Of a stretch of DNA of 64,000 nt, positions 20,819 to 30,627 are shown in pieces. Under the pieces are notes generated by a model. That model did no database searches and had not been told where the DNA came from. It saw only the letters and a program-made list of their open reading frames with translations. Numbering within the stretch: position 1 is the stretch's first letter; each line of letters opens with the position of its first letter. This DNA comes from Bartonella grahamii subsp. shimonis (GTDB lineage Bacteria > Pseudomonadota > Alphaproteobacteria > Rhizobiales > Rhizobiaceae). Location of the stretch: contig NZ_CP123961.1 in assembly GCF_036327415.1 (NCBI RefSeq), positions 1,426,001-1,490,000 of the forward strand. Direction: 5' to 3'. The translations under genes were made by a program, and so were the position numbers.

Positions 20819-21313
20819 TTACAAGTTACCATTATGATGTAAAAGTGTTGCAGTAGCTAAAACATTTTCAGCATGCCCAGATACGCTTACTTTGCGCCAT
20901 TCTTCTGTTATTATTCCATTTGCATCAATTAAAAAAGTGCTCCGTTCAACACCCATATATTTGCGTCCATACATGCTTTTCTCAACCCAAACACCATAAG
21001 CTTCGAGGGTTGTTTTTTCTTCATCAGAAACCAAGATGACATCAAGTTCATGTTTTACTTTAAATTTATCATGTTTTTTTACATTATCTGGAGAAACTCC
21101 AATAACAGAAACACCGATTTCATCAAATTTCATCTTTAATTTTGTGAAATCAAGTGCTTCGCTTGTGCAGCCACTAGTGTCATCTTTTGGATAAAAATAT
21201 AAAACAACAGGTTTTCCTTTAAAGTCAGAAAGACACACTGTCTCTCCTCCATCGCGAGGCAAATTAAAATCAGGAGCAAGAGCACCTTTCATTGGTTTTG
21301 TCATTGTTTTCAT
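20819..21313 (-). CDS. bcp: Thioredoxin-dependent thiol peroxidase (peroxiredoxin Q/Bcp)
   Basis: Cytoplasmic peroxiredoxin of the AhpC/TSA superfamily reducing hydroperoxides. The peroxidatic Cys is C49 in 'KDDTSGCTSEALDF', following 'VVLYFYPKD'. Many Bcp proteins carry the resolving Cys five residues later; here that position is not Cys, so the protein probably works in 1-Cys mode or with an external thiol. The open frame reaches back to 21370, but the extra 19 residues look like an untranslated leader; the ATG at 21313 (MKTMTKPMKG) or the one at 21304 fits the family start. It stands between prfB and tyrS, on the opposite strand to prfB. Confidence 0.88.
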   Translation of the reverse strand: MKTMTKPMKGALAPDFNLPRDGGETVCLSDFKGKPVVLYFYPKDDTSGCTSEALDFTKLKMKFDEIGVSVIGVSPDNVKKHDKFKVKHELDVILVSDEEKTTLEAYGVWVEKSMYGRKYMGVERSTFLIDANGIITEEWRKVSVSGHAENVLATATLLHHNGNL

Positions 21314-21490
21314 CTTTCTTGTGTAACAGGTATAAGATAGCAGAGTAAACAGAAGAAAAGAACTATTCAACTCTCTAGAATATTATTGTTTTGAAGAGAC
21401 CTTTATTTTCCTAACAAAATTCACCCTATCACAACGATTGGGTTGGAAGAACAAGGTAGACGTGAACAACATAAATAAAACAACAAAAGA

Positions 21491-22744
21491 TTATATTGAT
21501 TTCATCACAACATGTTTTTTCTTACCGAAAGAAAGTTTAATGATTCCTTCTGCACTGACATCTCCTTCAATAATAAGATGTGTTTCATCCTCAATAATTT
21601 GATCATTTACACGTACACCTCCACCTTTAACGTATCGGCGTGCTTCACTATTAGATTTAGCAAGTCCTGCTTGTACTAAAAGAGTGAGCAATCCAACACC
21701 TTTTTTTAATTCTGAGGCATTAATTTCAACAGTTGGAAGATTTTCTCCCAGAGTTTTTTCTTCAAACGTTTTGCGAGCAGTCTCTGCTGCTGCGTTGGCA
21801 AGAGCACGTCCATGCAACATTGCTGTAACTTCTGTTGCAAGAATTTTTTTTGCTTCGTTAATCTCTGTCCCTTGTAATACAGAAAGTTTAAGAATCTCAT
21901 CCATTGGTAATGAGGTATAGAGTTTTAGAAATCGTGTTACATCAGCATCTTCTGTATTACGCCAATATTGCCAAAATTGATAAGGTGAAAGCATATCTGC
22001 ATTCAGCCATACAGCCCCATTCAATGATTTACCCATTTTGGCACCGGAAGAGGTTGTCAGCAATGGTGATGTTAACGCATATAATTGCGGTGTTCCTAAA
22101 CGATGCCCTAATTCGATTCCATTAATAATGTTGCCCCATTGATCAGAGCCCCCCATTTGCATACGCAACCCATAACGTTTATAAAGTTCAACAAAGTCAT
22201 AAGCTTGCAGAATCATATAATTAAACTCTAAGAATGATAAAGAGTGCTCACGCTCAAGCCTGAGTCTGACAGAATCAAATGACAACATACGATTGACAGA
22301 AAAATATTTTCCTACATCACGTAAAAATTCTAAGTAGTTTAAGTTGCATAACCATTCAGCATTATTCACAATACAAGCATCAGTTTCTCGGTCACCAAAT
22401 GTCAAATAGTTACGAAATACCTTTTTAATACCATCAATATTTGCAGCAATATCATCTTGTGTCAGAAGGCGTCGCGCTTCATCTTTGAAAGAAGGATCAC
22501 CGATTAATCCGGTCCCTCCGCCCATTAAAGCAATAGGGCGATGACCCGTTTTTTGTAACCAATAAAGCATCATAATTTGAAGAAGACTTCCAGCATGTAA
22601 ACTCGATGCTGTTGGATCAAATCCAGTATAAGCGCTTACAGTTTCTTTTGAAAAAAGATCATCTAAGCCTTTTTCATCTGAAATTTGGTGGATAAAACCA
22701 CGTTCGCTCATAATATGTAAAAAATCAGATTTAAAGGAAAACAC
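21491..22744 (-). CDS. tyrS: Tyrosyl-tRNA synthetase
   Basis: Class I synthetase charging tRNA-Tyr, 417 residues. The HIGH-like signature is 'HAGS' at residues 50-53 and the KMSKS loop is 'KMGKS' near residue 240. The C-terminal S4-like RNA-binding domain is seen from about residue 345 ('[14 protein letters not shown]'). The start is a GTG at 22744, preceded by AGGAAA; the resulting '[19 protein letters not shown]' aligns with the usual alphaproteobacterial TyrRS start, so the in-frame ATG at 22711 is less likely. Confidence 0.94.
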   Translation of the reverse strand: MFSFKSDFLHIMSERGFIHQISDEKGLDDLFSKETVSAYTGFDPTASSLHAGSLLQIMMLYWLQKTGHRPIALMGGGTGLIGDPSFKDEARRLLTQDDIAANIDGIKKVFRNYLTFGDRETDACIVNNAEWLCNLNYLEFLRDVGKYFSVNRMLSFDSVRLRLEREHSLSFLEFNYMILQAYDFVELYKRYGLRMQMGGSDQWGNIINGIELGHRLGTPQLYALTSPLLTTSSGAKMGKSLNGAVWLNADMLSPYQFWQYWRNTEDADVTRFLKLYTSLPMDEILKLSVLQGTEINEAKKILATEVTAMLHGRALANAAAETARKTFEEKTLGENLPTVEINASELKKGVGLLTLLVQAGLAKSNSEARRYVKGGGVRVNDQIIEDETHLIIEGDVSAEGIIKLSFGKKKHVVMKSI

Positions 22745-23059
22745 AGATTCAATTTCCTAATTTAAGAATGCATTCATTTCAATAAATAGATGATTATATA
22801 ATGGAGCGTTATTTATCATAACTGACGCACCCACCACAAGAGAAAGAGACATATTGATAATATAAAGATAATAATACAGATATTATTTCCTTTTTACGCT
22901 AAAAAAGAGATTTCTCAGTGAGAGAAAAAAGGTATTCTATTATTCTCATTTCTATACTTAAATAAAATTTAGAAAAGTTTAAAATGCTGACTGAAAAAAA
23001 TTATTTTGTTACAAACAGAAATGATTTTTGCTGATTGTTTATGAATCTATCGTCTTTTC
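22745..23059. other. Intergenic, nothing recognised
   Basis: 315 bases between tyrS and the end of the alpha/beta hydrolase gene, both on the minus strand. It should hold the tyrS promoter. I see no T-box, hairpin terminator or repeat that I can support. Confidence 0.5.
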
Positions 23060-23740
23060 CTAAGTTAGTGAAAGTCTTTCAGAAGGAGGAGCGAGAAGTT
23101 CATTGGTGATATGATTATCCAAATAGTGGGCACATCGTTCAATAAGTTTCTCATGACATCCACTAAAAAAGTGATTAGCCCCTTCCAATATTTCTTGTGT
23201 GATGATGATTCCTTTTTGTGTTTTCAATTTATCGACAAGTATTTGAACATCTTTTGGGGGGGCAACTTTATCGATAGCGCCATGAATGATAAGTCCAGAG
23301 GAGGGACAAGGTGCAAGAAATGAAAAGTCATAAACATTGGGCTGAGGAGCAACTGAAATAAATCCCTCAATTTCCGGTCGGCGCATTAAAAGCTGCATAC
23401 CAATCCATGCTCCAAATGAATATCCTGCTACCCAACAATTTTTAGAGTCTGGATATTGTGTTTGCACCCAATCAAGAGCAGCAGCAGCATCTGAAAGTTC
23501 TCCTATTCCATAATCAAATTCACCCTGACTACGACCAATACCACGAAAGTTAAAACGTAAAGTTGTAAAACCACGTTGTTGGAACATATAAAAAAGGTCA
23601 TAGACAATTTTATGATTCATAGTTCCACCAAATTGGGGATGAGGATGTAAAATGATCGCAATGGGTGCATTTTTTTGTTGTGAAGGTTGATAACGCCCTT
23701 CGAGCCGACCCGCAGGACCGTTAAAAATAATTTCTGGCAT
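23060..23740 (-). CDS. Alpha/beta hydrolase (COG2945 family)
   Basis: A cytoplasmic serine hydrolase of 226 residues; substrate unknown. The nucleophile elbow is 'GYSFGAW', the oxyanion region 'LHPHPQFGGTMNHK' near residue 35 and 'RFNFRGIGRSQGEFD' mark the COG2945 group, and the catalytic Asp and His are likely in 'HGAIDKVAPPKD' and 'GANHFFSG'. AGGAG lies six bases before the ATG. It is divergent from the SUF operon, whose first gene starts 158 bases away, so the two share a promoter region. Confidence 0.85.
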   Translation of the reverse strand: MPEIIFNGPAGRLEGRYQPSQQKNAPIAIILHPHPQFGGTMNHKIVYDLFYMFQQRGFTTLRFNFRGIGRSQGEFDYGIGELSDAAAALDWVQTQYPDSKNCWVAGYSFGAWIGMQLLMRRPEIEGFISVAPQPNVYDFSFLAPCPSSGLIIHGAIDKVAPPKDVQILVDKLKTQKGIIITQEILEGANHFFSGCHEKLIERCAHYLDNHITNELLAPPSERLSLT

Positions 23741-23802
23741 AAAATGCTCCTTAAATGCAATAAAAGGCTCTCTTTTGACCTTGGTCGACTTTTACCATAG
23801 AA

Positions 23803-23818
23803 TCTCTTAGATAAGAGA
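23803..23818. promoter_or_regulatory. Perfect palindrome in the SUF operon promoter region
   Basis: TCTCTTAGATAAGAGA: two 7-base arms around GA, lying 81 bases before the desulfurase start and 62 bases from the divergent hydrolase start. The symmetry and place suggest an operator. Iron regulators (Irr, RirA) and IscR-like proteins control SUF genes in Rhizobiales, but this does not clearly match a box I know. A T run follows, so a small terminator-like hairpin is the alternative. Confidence 0.45.
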
Positions 23819-23898
23819 TATTCTTTTTTTAGTGCACTTTTCAAGAAAATTGCGCTATTTTTTTAATCAATTCATAAGATTAATGATTGCGATGTAAA

Positions 23899-25044
23899 AT
23901 GGTTATAAAACGCCGATATTTTGATCATAATGCAACAACACCGCTCAAAAAAGTGGCACAGATAGCGTTATTGGAATCTTTAGAGATATTTGGTAATCCA
24001 TCATCGGTTCATAAGGAAGGGCGTGCAGCTAAAACTTTGTTGCAAAAGGCACGTCGACAAATCGCTGAAAATCTTAAAACAGATCCAGATCACGTGGTGT
24101 TTACCTCTGGTGCGAGTGAAGCAGCAATGACTTTGTTAACACCCTTTTACAATATGGGGAATGCAAAAGTTCAATTTTCTCATCTTTACCTTGGAGCGAC
24201 TGAACATCCCTCTGTTGCAGAGGGAGGGCGTTTTTCTAAAGAATTGATAAGCGTCATTGCTGTTGATCAAGATGGGCTCATTCAACAAGATAAATTAATA
24301 GCACTCTTAACGGTTCACGATAAAACAAAAGGTTTACCTCTTGTTGCTATTCAAGCTGCAAATAGTGAAACGGGTGTTATTCAACCGTTAACAGAAATCG
24401 CCGCTATTGTTCGGGATTTAGGAGGTACTCTTATTGTTGATTTGACACAATATGTAGATAAAAATTTCGTGGATATTAATCAGCTAGGAGGAGACTTTTT
24501 TATACTGTCTGCACATAAAGTTGGTGGTCCTAAAGGAATCGGTGCTTTTGTTTCATGTGGTAATCTTCTCATGCCACACCCTCTTATTATTGGAGGAGGA
24601 CAAGAAAAAGGTCTCCGTGGAGGAACAGAAGCATTACCCCTTATTGCTGCTTTTGGGGCAGCAATGGCTGATTGTTTCACACAGGAGGAAATAAGACAAT
24701 TAATATATTTACGCAATAAATTAGAAGATGGATTACACAAAATAAGTAAAAATGTTAAAATTTTTGGCAAAAAAGTTCAACGTTTGCCAAATACAACTTA
24801 CTTTACCGTAAAAAATATAAAAGCTGAAACGATGCAAATTGCTTTTGATTTAGAAGGGTTTTCTGTATCATCCGGCTCTGCTTGTTCTTCGGGAAAAGTA
24901 AAACAAAGCAAAGTGTTGGAGGCAATGGGGTATCATATTCCAAATGGTGCCATTCGCATTTCGCTAGGACGTGACACAACTTCTGAAGATATTGATGATT
25001 TTCTGTTGTTTTTTTCTCAAATTATAAGCAGGAAAAAAGGGTAA
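23899..25044 (+). CDS. Cysteine desulfurase, IscS/NifS-like (first SUF operon gene)
   Basis: A PLP enzyme removing sulfur from L-cysteine as a protein-bound persulfide for Fe-S assembly. It has 381 residues from ATG 23899; the frame runs back to a TTG at 23887 but the ATG gives the expected 'RRYFDHNATTPLKK' start. The PLP lysine is K207 in 'LSAHKVGGPKG', and the active-site Cys C329 lies in 'SGSACSSGKVKQS', a group I type loop. It opens the SUF operon, which also encodes the group II desulfurase SufS, so two desulfurases are co-encoded, as in other Rhizobiales. Confidence 0.92.
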   Translation: MVIKRRYFDHNATTPLKKVAQIALLESLEIFGNPSSVHKEGRAAKTLLQKARRQIAENLKTDPDHVVFTSGASEAAMTLLTPFYNMGNAKVQFSHLYLGATEHPSVAEGGRFSKELISVIAVDQDGLIQQDKLIALLTVHDKTKGLPLVAIQAANSETGVIQPLTEIAAIVRDLGGTLIVDLTQYVDKNFVDINQLGGDFFILSAHKVGGPKGIGAFVSCGNLLMPHPLIIGGGQEKGLRGGTEALPLIAAFGAAMADCFTQEEIRQLIYLRNKLEDGLHKISKNVKIFGKKVQRLPNTTYFTVKNIKAETMQIAFDLEGFSVSSGSACSSGKVKQSKVLEAMGYHIPNGAIRISLGRDTTSEDIDDFLLFFSQIISRKKG

Positions 25045-25194
25045 GATTTATCATCAGAAAATTATTTTAAAGATAAGTTTGATTGAAATTTTTGTACTTT
25101 ACCTATAGCCTAGAAAATGACTTGCTTACTTTAATTTTGTAAAAAACAAGATTTTCAGTTACCGGTTTTTGACGCCAAAAAATGGAGAAAATTT

Positions 25195-26706
25195 ATGCCG
25201 GCAGTACAAGAAACAATACGCCAAGTACGTGAAATAGATGTTGACCAATATAAATATGGTTTTGAAACCAATATTGAAACAGATAAGGCTCCGAAAGGCT
25301 TAAATGAAGATATTATCAAATTTATTTCTGCTAAAAAACATGAGCCTGAATGGATGTTCACATGGCGCTTAAAAGCTTACCGGCGTTGGCTAACAATGCA
25401 AGAACCCCATTGGGCGCGTCTTGAATATCCTAAAATTGATTTTCAGGAGCTTTATTATTATGCTGCTCCCAAAAATCATACAGGACCAAAATCTTTGGAT
25501 GAAGTGGATCCTGAGTTATTAGAAACGTACGAAAAACTTGGCATTCCCCTTAAAGAACAAGAGATTTTGGCAGGAGTAAGAAAACAGTCTGATCCCTCTA
25601 CTTTTGATGACAGTATGTCTGTATCGGGGCAAGTGGCTGTTGATGCAGTCTTTGATTCTGTTTCTGTTGTAACAACATTCAAAAAAGAACTGGCACGTGC
25701 TGGTGTGATTTTTTGTTCTATTTCAGAAGCGATTATTGAACATTCTGAGCTTATTAAAGAATATTTAGGAACAGTTGTACCTGTAAGTGATAATTATTAT
25801 GCGGCCTTAAATGCCGCTGTCTTTACAGATGGTTCATTTGTTTATATTCCCAAAGGGGTACGTTGTCCTATGGAGCTTTCAACTTATTTTAGGATTAATG
25901 AACGTAACACTGGCCAATTTGAACGAACATTGATTATCGCCGCTGAAGATTCCTATGTTTCTTATCTTGAAGGATGTACAGCTCCCCAACGTGATGAAAA
26001 CCAACTTCATGCTGCTGTTGTTGAGCTTATTGCTCTTGAAAATGCAGAAATTAAATATTCTACAGTACAAAACTGGTATCCAGGCGATAAAGATGGAAAA
26101 GGGGGTATTTATAATTTTGTGACGAAGCGGGGAGATTGTCGAGGGGATAACTCTAAAATTTCATGGACACAAGTTGAGACCGGTTCTGCGATTACTTGGA
26201 AATATCCATCCTGCTTGCTCCGTGGTGATAATGCGCGTGGAGAATTTTATTCTATTGCCGTTGCAAATGGTCATCAACAAATTGATTCCGGTACAAAAAT
26301 GATTCATTTGGGAAAAAATACATCCAGTCGTATTATTTCCAAAGGCATTTCAGCAGGTTTTTCAAATAACACTTATCGAGGACAAGTCACCGCTCATCGA
26401 AAAGCACAAAATGCGCGTAACTTTACGCAATGTGATAGTTTGTTAATCGGGAATGATTGTGGGGCCCATACAGTTCCTTATATTGAAGCAAAAAATGCAA
26501 CAGCTCAGTTTGAACATGAAGCCACAACATCAAAAATTTCTGATGATCAACTTTTTTACGTTATGCAGAGAGGAATTCCCGAAGAAGAAGCTATCGCATT
26601 AATTGTAAATGGTTTTGTAAAAGAAGTCATTCAAAAACTTCCCATGGAATTTGCTGTCGAAGCGCAAAAGCTTATTGGTATTAGCCTTGAAGGTAGTGTT
26701 GGATAA
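25195..26706 (+). CDS. sufB: Fe-S cluster assembly scaffold protein SufB
   Basis: Central subunit of the SufBCD scaffold on which Fe-S clusters are built in the cytosol. The 503 residues carry the beta-helical core; typical stretches are '[14 protein letters not shown]', '[14 protein letters not shown]', '[20 protein letters not shown]', and the closing '[17 protein letters not shown]'. A Cys in the '[18 protein letters not shown]' segment corresponds to the conserved region involved in cluster formation. GGAG lies eight bases before the ATG. It is 150 bases after the desulfurase and 159 bases before sufC. Confidence 0.96.
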   Translation: MPAVQETIRQVREIDVDQYKYGFETNIETDKAPKGLNEDIIKFISAKKHEPEWMFTWRLKAYRRWLTMQEPHWARLEYPKIDFQELYYYAAPKNHTGPKSLDEVDPELLETYEKLGIPLKEQEILAGVRKQSDPSTFDDSMSVSGQVAVDAVFDSVSVVTTFKKELARAGVIFCSISEAIIEHSELIKEYLGTVVPVSDNYYAALNAAVFTDGSFVYIPKGVRCPMELSTYFRINERNTGQFERTLIIAAEDSYVSYLEGCTAPQRDENQLHAAVVELIALENAEIKYSTVQNWYPGDKDGKGGIYNFVTKRGDCRGDNSKISWTQVETGSAITWKYPSCLLRGDNARGEFYSIAVANGHQQIDSGTKMIHLGKNTSSRIISKGISAGFSNNTYRGQVTAHRKAQNARNFTQCDSLLIGNDCGAHTVPYIEAKNATAQFEHEATTSKISDDQLFYVMQRGIPEEEAIALIVNGFVKEVIQKLPMEFAVEAQKLIGISLEGSVG

Positions 26707-26865
26707 TTTTATTTAATGAGATAAGTAGAAGACTTGATGCAAAAAGGCTGTAACAGTAGCAAATAATGCTAAAAATGACCTCTATGGTAATTACAAAACA
26801 GATGGATGCTAAGGCAAAATAATACGCATTGGTATCTGAAAAAACAGCCAAAACAGGATTAAATT

Positions 26866-27621
26866 ATGTTAGAGATAAAAAATTTGCACGCTCGTATTGC
26901 TGAGACCGATACAGAAGTTATTCGTGGTTTAAATTTGACGGTTCAAGATGGAGAAGTTACCGCTATCATGGGACAAAATGGAGCCGGAAAATCAACTTTG
27001 TCTTATTTGCTTGCTGGTCGTGATGATTATGAAATAACAGAAGGAGATATTCTCTATAATGGACAATCACTTTTAGAAATGGATCCAGCAGAACGTGCTG
27101 CATATGGTATTTTTCTTGCATTTCAATATCCAATGGAAATTCCAGGGGTAGCAACAATGGAATTTTTAAAAGTTGCAATGAATTCTCAACGCAAAGCGCG
27201 AGGTGATGAAGAGCTTAAAATTCCTGAATTTATAAAATATGTTAAAGAAGTTTCAGCCAAACTTGAAATAGATATGGATATGCTAAAGCGTCCGTTAAAT
27301 GTAGGTTTTTCAGGTGGAGAAAAAAAACGCGCTGAAATTTTACAAATGGCCCTTCTTGAACCTAAACTTTGCATTTTAGATGAAACGGATTCTGGTTTAG
27401 ATATTGATGCACTAAAAATTGTTGCAGATGGTGTTAATAAACTTCGGGATTCAAAACGTTCATTTTTGGTGATTACCCATTACCAACGGCTGCTTAATTA
27501 TATTATTCCTGATACTGTACATGTTCTTTATAAAGGACGAATTATCAAAAGCGGAGATAAATCCTTAGCGATTTATTTAGAGCAAAATGGGTATTCTGAT
27601 CTTATCAGGGAAGCGGTTTGA
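26866..27621 (+). CDS. sufC: Fe-S cluster assembly ATPase SufC
   Basis: Soluble ABC-type ATPase that drives shape changes of the SufBCD scaffold. In 251 residues: Walker A 'GQNGAGKST', Q-loop 'AFQYPMEIPGV', signature 'FSGGEKKRAEI', Walker B 'LCILDETDSGLD', and the switch His in 'VITHYQRLL'. The 'ETDSGLD' box is the SufC version of Walker B/D-loop. Its stop codon is 12 bases before the ATG of sufD at 27633, which indicates tight co-translation. Confidence 0.96.
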   Translation: MLEIKNLHARIAETDTEVIRGLNLTVQDGEVTAIMGQNGAGKSTLSYLLAGRDDYEITEGDILYNGQSLLEMDPAERAAYGIFLAFQYPMEIPGVATMEFLKVAMNSQRKARGDEELKIPEFIKYVKEVSAKLEIDMDMLKRPLNVGFSGGEKKRAEILQMALLEPKLCILDETDSGLDIDALKIVADGVNKLRDSKRSFLVITHYQRLLNYIIPDTVHVLYKGRIIKSGDKSLAIYLEQNGYSDLIREAV

Positions 27622-27632
27622 GGTTATTGAAT

Positions 27633-28895
27633 ATGAATGCACAACAGAATTTGTTAGCAGTTGAAGAAAATATACTCAGTAATTTCAATCAGTATGTAAA
27701 CGATTTACCTGGTAATAAAGCTGTACAGAAAATTCGCAAGAAGGCTATTGAACAGTTTCGAACGACACGGCTTCCTTCCCGTAAAATCGAAAGCTGGCAT
27801 TATACCAATCTGCGTACCTTACTGAAGTCTATTAGCAATTTTTCAAAAGCTCAAAACAATCAATTGGTTGATGCATTGCTTTCAGAAAGTGCTGTTTTCT
27901 CCATAAACAATGGAAAAACATCGATACAGTCAAAGGTAGGCAATATTACAGTAAAACGCCTTTCAGACGCATTAGAAGACAATTCTGTACAGATAAATCA
28001 AAACATTTCTGATGAGGATTTTATTGGACAGTTAAATACAGCTTTTGTTACAGATGGTTGGCTTTTTCACATCCCTGAAAATACAAAGTTAAATATACCC
28101 ATTGAATTACAAAATATACAAATGGGGGGACAATCTCATATTTTTTCGGATATAAAAGTTGATAAAAATAGTCAAGTTATGTTTATTGAACATCAGATTG
28201 GCAATGATAAAGATACTTTTGTCAGTTCAATATTTTCATTAAATGTTGCTGCTGATAGTGATGTTACGTGGATTCTCATTCGCAATCGTGACTTTAATTC
28301 TACACAATTTAGTCGATTTTGTGCTGTTCTTGCTCAAAGAGCGAAGTTATCACTTTATATCATTAATATAGGGAGCCAATTAAATCGCCAAGAAGTTGAT
28401 ATTGAATTACAGGGAGAAGAATCTGATTTTCAATTACGCGTTATAAATTTATTATCAGGACAAACACATAGTGATCTCACAATGGCTGTTCGTCACATAG
28501 AAGAAAAATCAACATCAACAGAAATTATACGCAATGTGGTTACAGATAAGGCTGTTGGTGTTTTCCAAGGAATAATACGTGTGTCTCAAAAAGCGCAAAA
28601 AACAGATGCACGCATGGCTTGTAATAGCCTTATTCTTTCAGATGATGCAGAATTTAATGCAAAGCCTGAACTGGAGATTTTTGCTGATGATGTTGCATGC
28701 GGTCATGGTGCAACAGTTGCTAATATTAATCATGATTATCTTTTTTATCTTATGGCGCGTGGTATCCCATTTAAAACGGCTCGTGCACTTTTGATTAAAG
28801 GATTTATCTCTGAGCTCATTGATGAGATCAAGCAAGATAATATTCAAATTGTTTTGGAGAATATTATTAGTAAATGGCTTGAAAAAAATGTTTAA
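27633..28895 (+). CDS. sufD: Fe-S cluster assembly protein SufD
   Basis: SufB-related subunit completing the SufBC2D scaffold, 420 residues. The N-terminal half diverges, as usual for SufD; the C-terminal half has 'DARMACNSLILSDDAEFN', 'ELEIFADDVACGHGATV' with the conserved His of SufD, and 'YLMARGIPFKTARALLIKG', parallel to the end of SufB. The open frame could begin at a TTG inside sufC (27618), but GAGG at 27620-27623 points to ATG 27633. sufS begins 10 bases after the stop. Confidence 0.93.
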   Translation: MNAQQNLLAVEENILSNFNQYVNDLPGNKAVQKIRKKAIEQFRTTRLPSRKIESWHYTNLRTLLKSISNFSKAQNNQLVDALLSESAVFSINNGKTSIQSKVGNITVKRLSDALEDNSVQINQNISDEDFIGQLNTAFVTDGWLFHIPENTKLNIPIELQNIQMGGQSHIFSDIKVDKNSQVMFIEHQIGNDKDTFVSSIFSLNVAADSDVTWILIRNRDFNSTQFSRFCAVLAQRAKLSLYIINIGSQLNRQEVDIELQGEESDFQLRVINLLSGQTHSDLTMAVRHIEEKSTSTEIIRNVVTDKAVGVFQGIIRVSQKAQKTDARMACNSLILSDDAEFNAKPELEIFADDVACGHGATVANINHDYLFYLMARGIPFKTARALLIKGFISELIDEIKQDNIQIVLENIISKWLEKNV

Positions 28896-28905
28896 GGTAA
28901 AAAAA

Positions 28906-30150
28906 ATGGAAAATAACGTACAAACATTTACTTATAATGTCGAAGAAATTCGGCGTGATTTTCCTCTTTTACACCATAAAGTTTATGGGAAACGATTAGC
29001 ATATCTTGATAGTGGTGCTTCTGCCCAAAAACCAGTGTCAGTACTCAATGCAATGAATAATTATTATCATTATAGTTATGCTAATGTGCATAGGGGAATG
29101 TATTTTTTAGCCAACATAGCAACACAATCATATGAAAATTCTCGTGAAACCGTTCGTGTTTTTCTAAATGCTCAAAAAGCTGAAGAAATTGTTTTTACGA
29201 AGAATGCAACAGAAGCTATTAATACCGTTGCTTATGGTTGGGCTATGCCCAAACTCAAAGAAGGTGATGAGATTGTTCTAACGATCATGGAACATCATTC
29301 AAATATTATTCCTTGGCATTTTCTCCGTGAACAAAAAGGTGTTAAACTTATTTTTGTTCCTGTCGATGAAAATGGTGTTTTGCACATTGAAGATTTCCAA
29401 AAGGCTTTAAGCGAAAAAACGCGGCTTGTTGCTATAACGCATATGTCCAATATATTAGGAACTGTGCCTCCTGTTAAAGAGATTATTAAGCTCGCACATC
29501 AAAATTCTATTCCTGTTCTTGTTGATGGTTCTCAAGGAGCAGTACATTTAACCGTTGATGTGCAAGATCTTGATTGTGATTGGTATGTCTTTACAGGTCA
29601 TAAGCTTTATGGTCCCACTGGTATTGGTGTTTTGTATGGTAAGGAAGATAGATTAGAAGAAATGCGTCCTTTTCAAGGGGGAGGGGAAATGATCGAGGAG
29701 GTAACAACCGATAAGGTTTTTTATAATGCTCCTCCTTACCGTTTTGAAGCAGGCACTCCTCCTATTGTTGAAGCTATTGGATTAACTGCGGCTATTAATT
29801 ATATACAAGAGAAAGGTCGTAGTAAGATTTATGCCCATGAGAGATCCCTTTTAGCTTATGCGCAGGAAAAACTTAAAACTGTTGAGTCATTGCGTATTTA
29901 TGGTCATTCTCCTAATAAAGGAGCGATTATATCATTTACAATTGAAGGGATTCACGCCCATGATATTGCTATGTTTATTGATAGAAAAGGGGTCGCGATA
30001 CGTGCGGGAACCCATTGTGCACAGCCTTTATTACAGCGCTTTGGTCTAACATCTATTTGTCGGGCATCGTTAGCCATGTATAATACTCAAGAAGATGTAG
30101 ATCAATTAGTAGAAGCATTGAAAGAAACAAGGACATTTTTTAATGGCTGA
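28906..30150 (+). CDS. sufS: Cysteine desulfurase SufS (group II)
   Basis: PLP-dependent desulfurase feeding sulfur to SufBCD, 414 residues. The PLP lysine is K233 in 'FTGHKLYGPTGIGVLYG' and the catalytic cysteine is C371 in 'RAGTHCAQPLLQRFG', the short rigid loop typical of group II enzymes. The open frame continues upstream into sufD to 28819, but AAGG before ATG 28906 (MENNVQTFT) marks the real start. No SufE-like gene is seen nearby. Its last eight bases overlap the start of sufT. Confidence 0.95.
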   Translation: MENNVQTFTYNVEEIRRDFPLLHHKVYGKRLAYLDSGASAQKPVSVLNAMNNYYHYSYANVHRGMYFLANIATQSYENSRETVRVFLNAQKAEEIVFTKNATEAINTVAYGWAMPKLKEGDEIVLTIMEHHSNIIPWHFLREQKGVKLIFVPVDENGVLHIEDFQKALSEKTRLVAITHMSNILGTVPPVKEIIKLAHQNSIPVLVDGSQGAVHLTVDVQDLDCDWYVFTGHKLYGPTGIGVLYGKEDRLEEMRPFQGGGEMIEEVTTDKVFYNAPPYRFEAGTPPIVEAIGLTAAINYIQEKGRSKIYAHERSLLAYAQEKLKTVESLRIYGHSPNKGAIISFTIEGIHAHDIAMFIDRKGVAIRAGTHCAQPLLQRFGLTSICRASLAMYNTQEDVDQLVEALKETRTFFNG

Positions 30151-30544
30151 ATCAATTGAAGAGCGTCATTCTACAGAATCTGTTGAAACTGTAAGCGAAA
30201 ATAAAAAGACTTATGTATCAGCGATTCCAGCAGATGAAATTGATCGTATGACGAATGATATTATTGCTGCTCTTAAAACAGTTTATGACCCAGAGATTCC
30301 TGCTGATATTTATGAGCTAGGATTGATTTATCGTATTGATATTGAAGATGATCGTTCAGTAAAAATTGAAATGACTCTTACAGCACCGGGATGTCCTGTT
30401 GCTGGTGAAATGCCGGGGTGGGTAGAAAATGCAGTCAGTGCAGTTGAAGGGGTGTCGTATGTTGAAGTCACTATGACTTTTGATCCACCATGGACACCTG
30501 ATTGTATGTCAGAAGAAGCTCAAATTGCTGTCGGATGGTACTAA
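30143..30544 (+). CDS. sufT: SUF system protein SufT (DUF59/MIP18 family)
   Basis: A 133-residue protein with one MIP18-family (DUF59) domain, which helps Fe-S protein maturation. The domain begins near residue 33 with 'IIAALKTVYDPEIPADIYEL' and holds the conserved Cys in 'LTAPGCPVAGEMP'; the first 30 residues are a variable acidic tail. It overlaps sufS by eight bases and so closes the SUF operon here. In many Rhizobiales an A-type carrier gene (sufA/hesB-like) follows; in this window the next gene is a type III DNA methyltransferase 83 bases on, with no terminator between. Confidence 0.9.
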   Translation: MAESIEERHSTESVETVSENKKTYVSAIPADEIDRMTNDIIAALKTVYDPEIPADIYELGLIYRIDIEDDRSVKIEMTLTAPGCPVAGEMPGWVENAVSAVEGVSYVEVTMTFDPPWTPDCMSEEAQIAVGWY

Positions 30545-30627
30545 AAGTATTGTCAAGAGAATCTATTTTAGCCATTCATGAATAAGCTGTTTACTTTTCA
30601 CAAGCATTTCAATTTAAGGACGATCGC

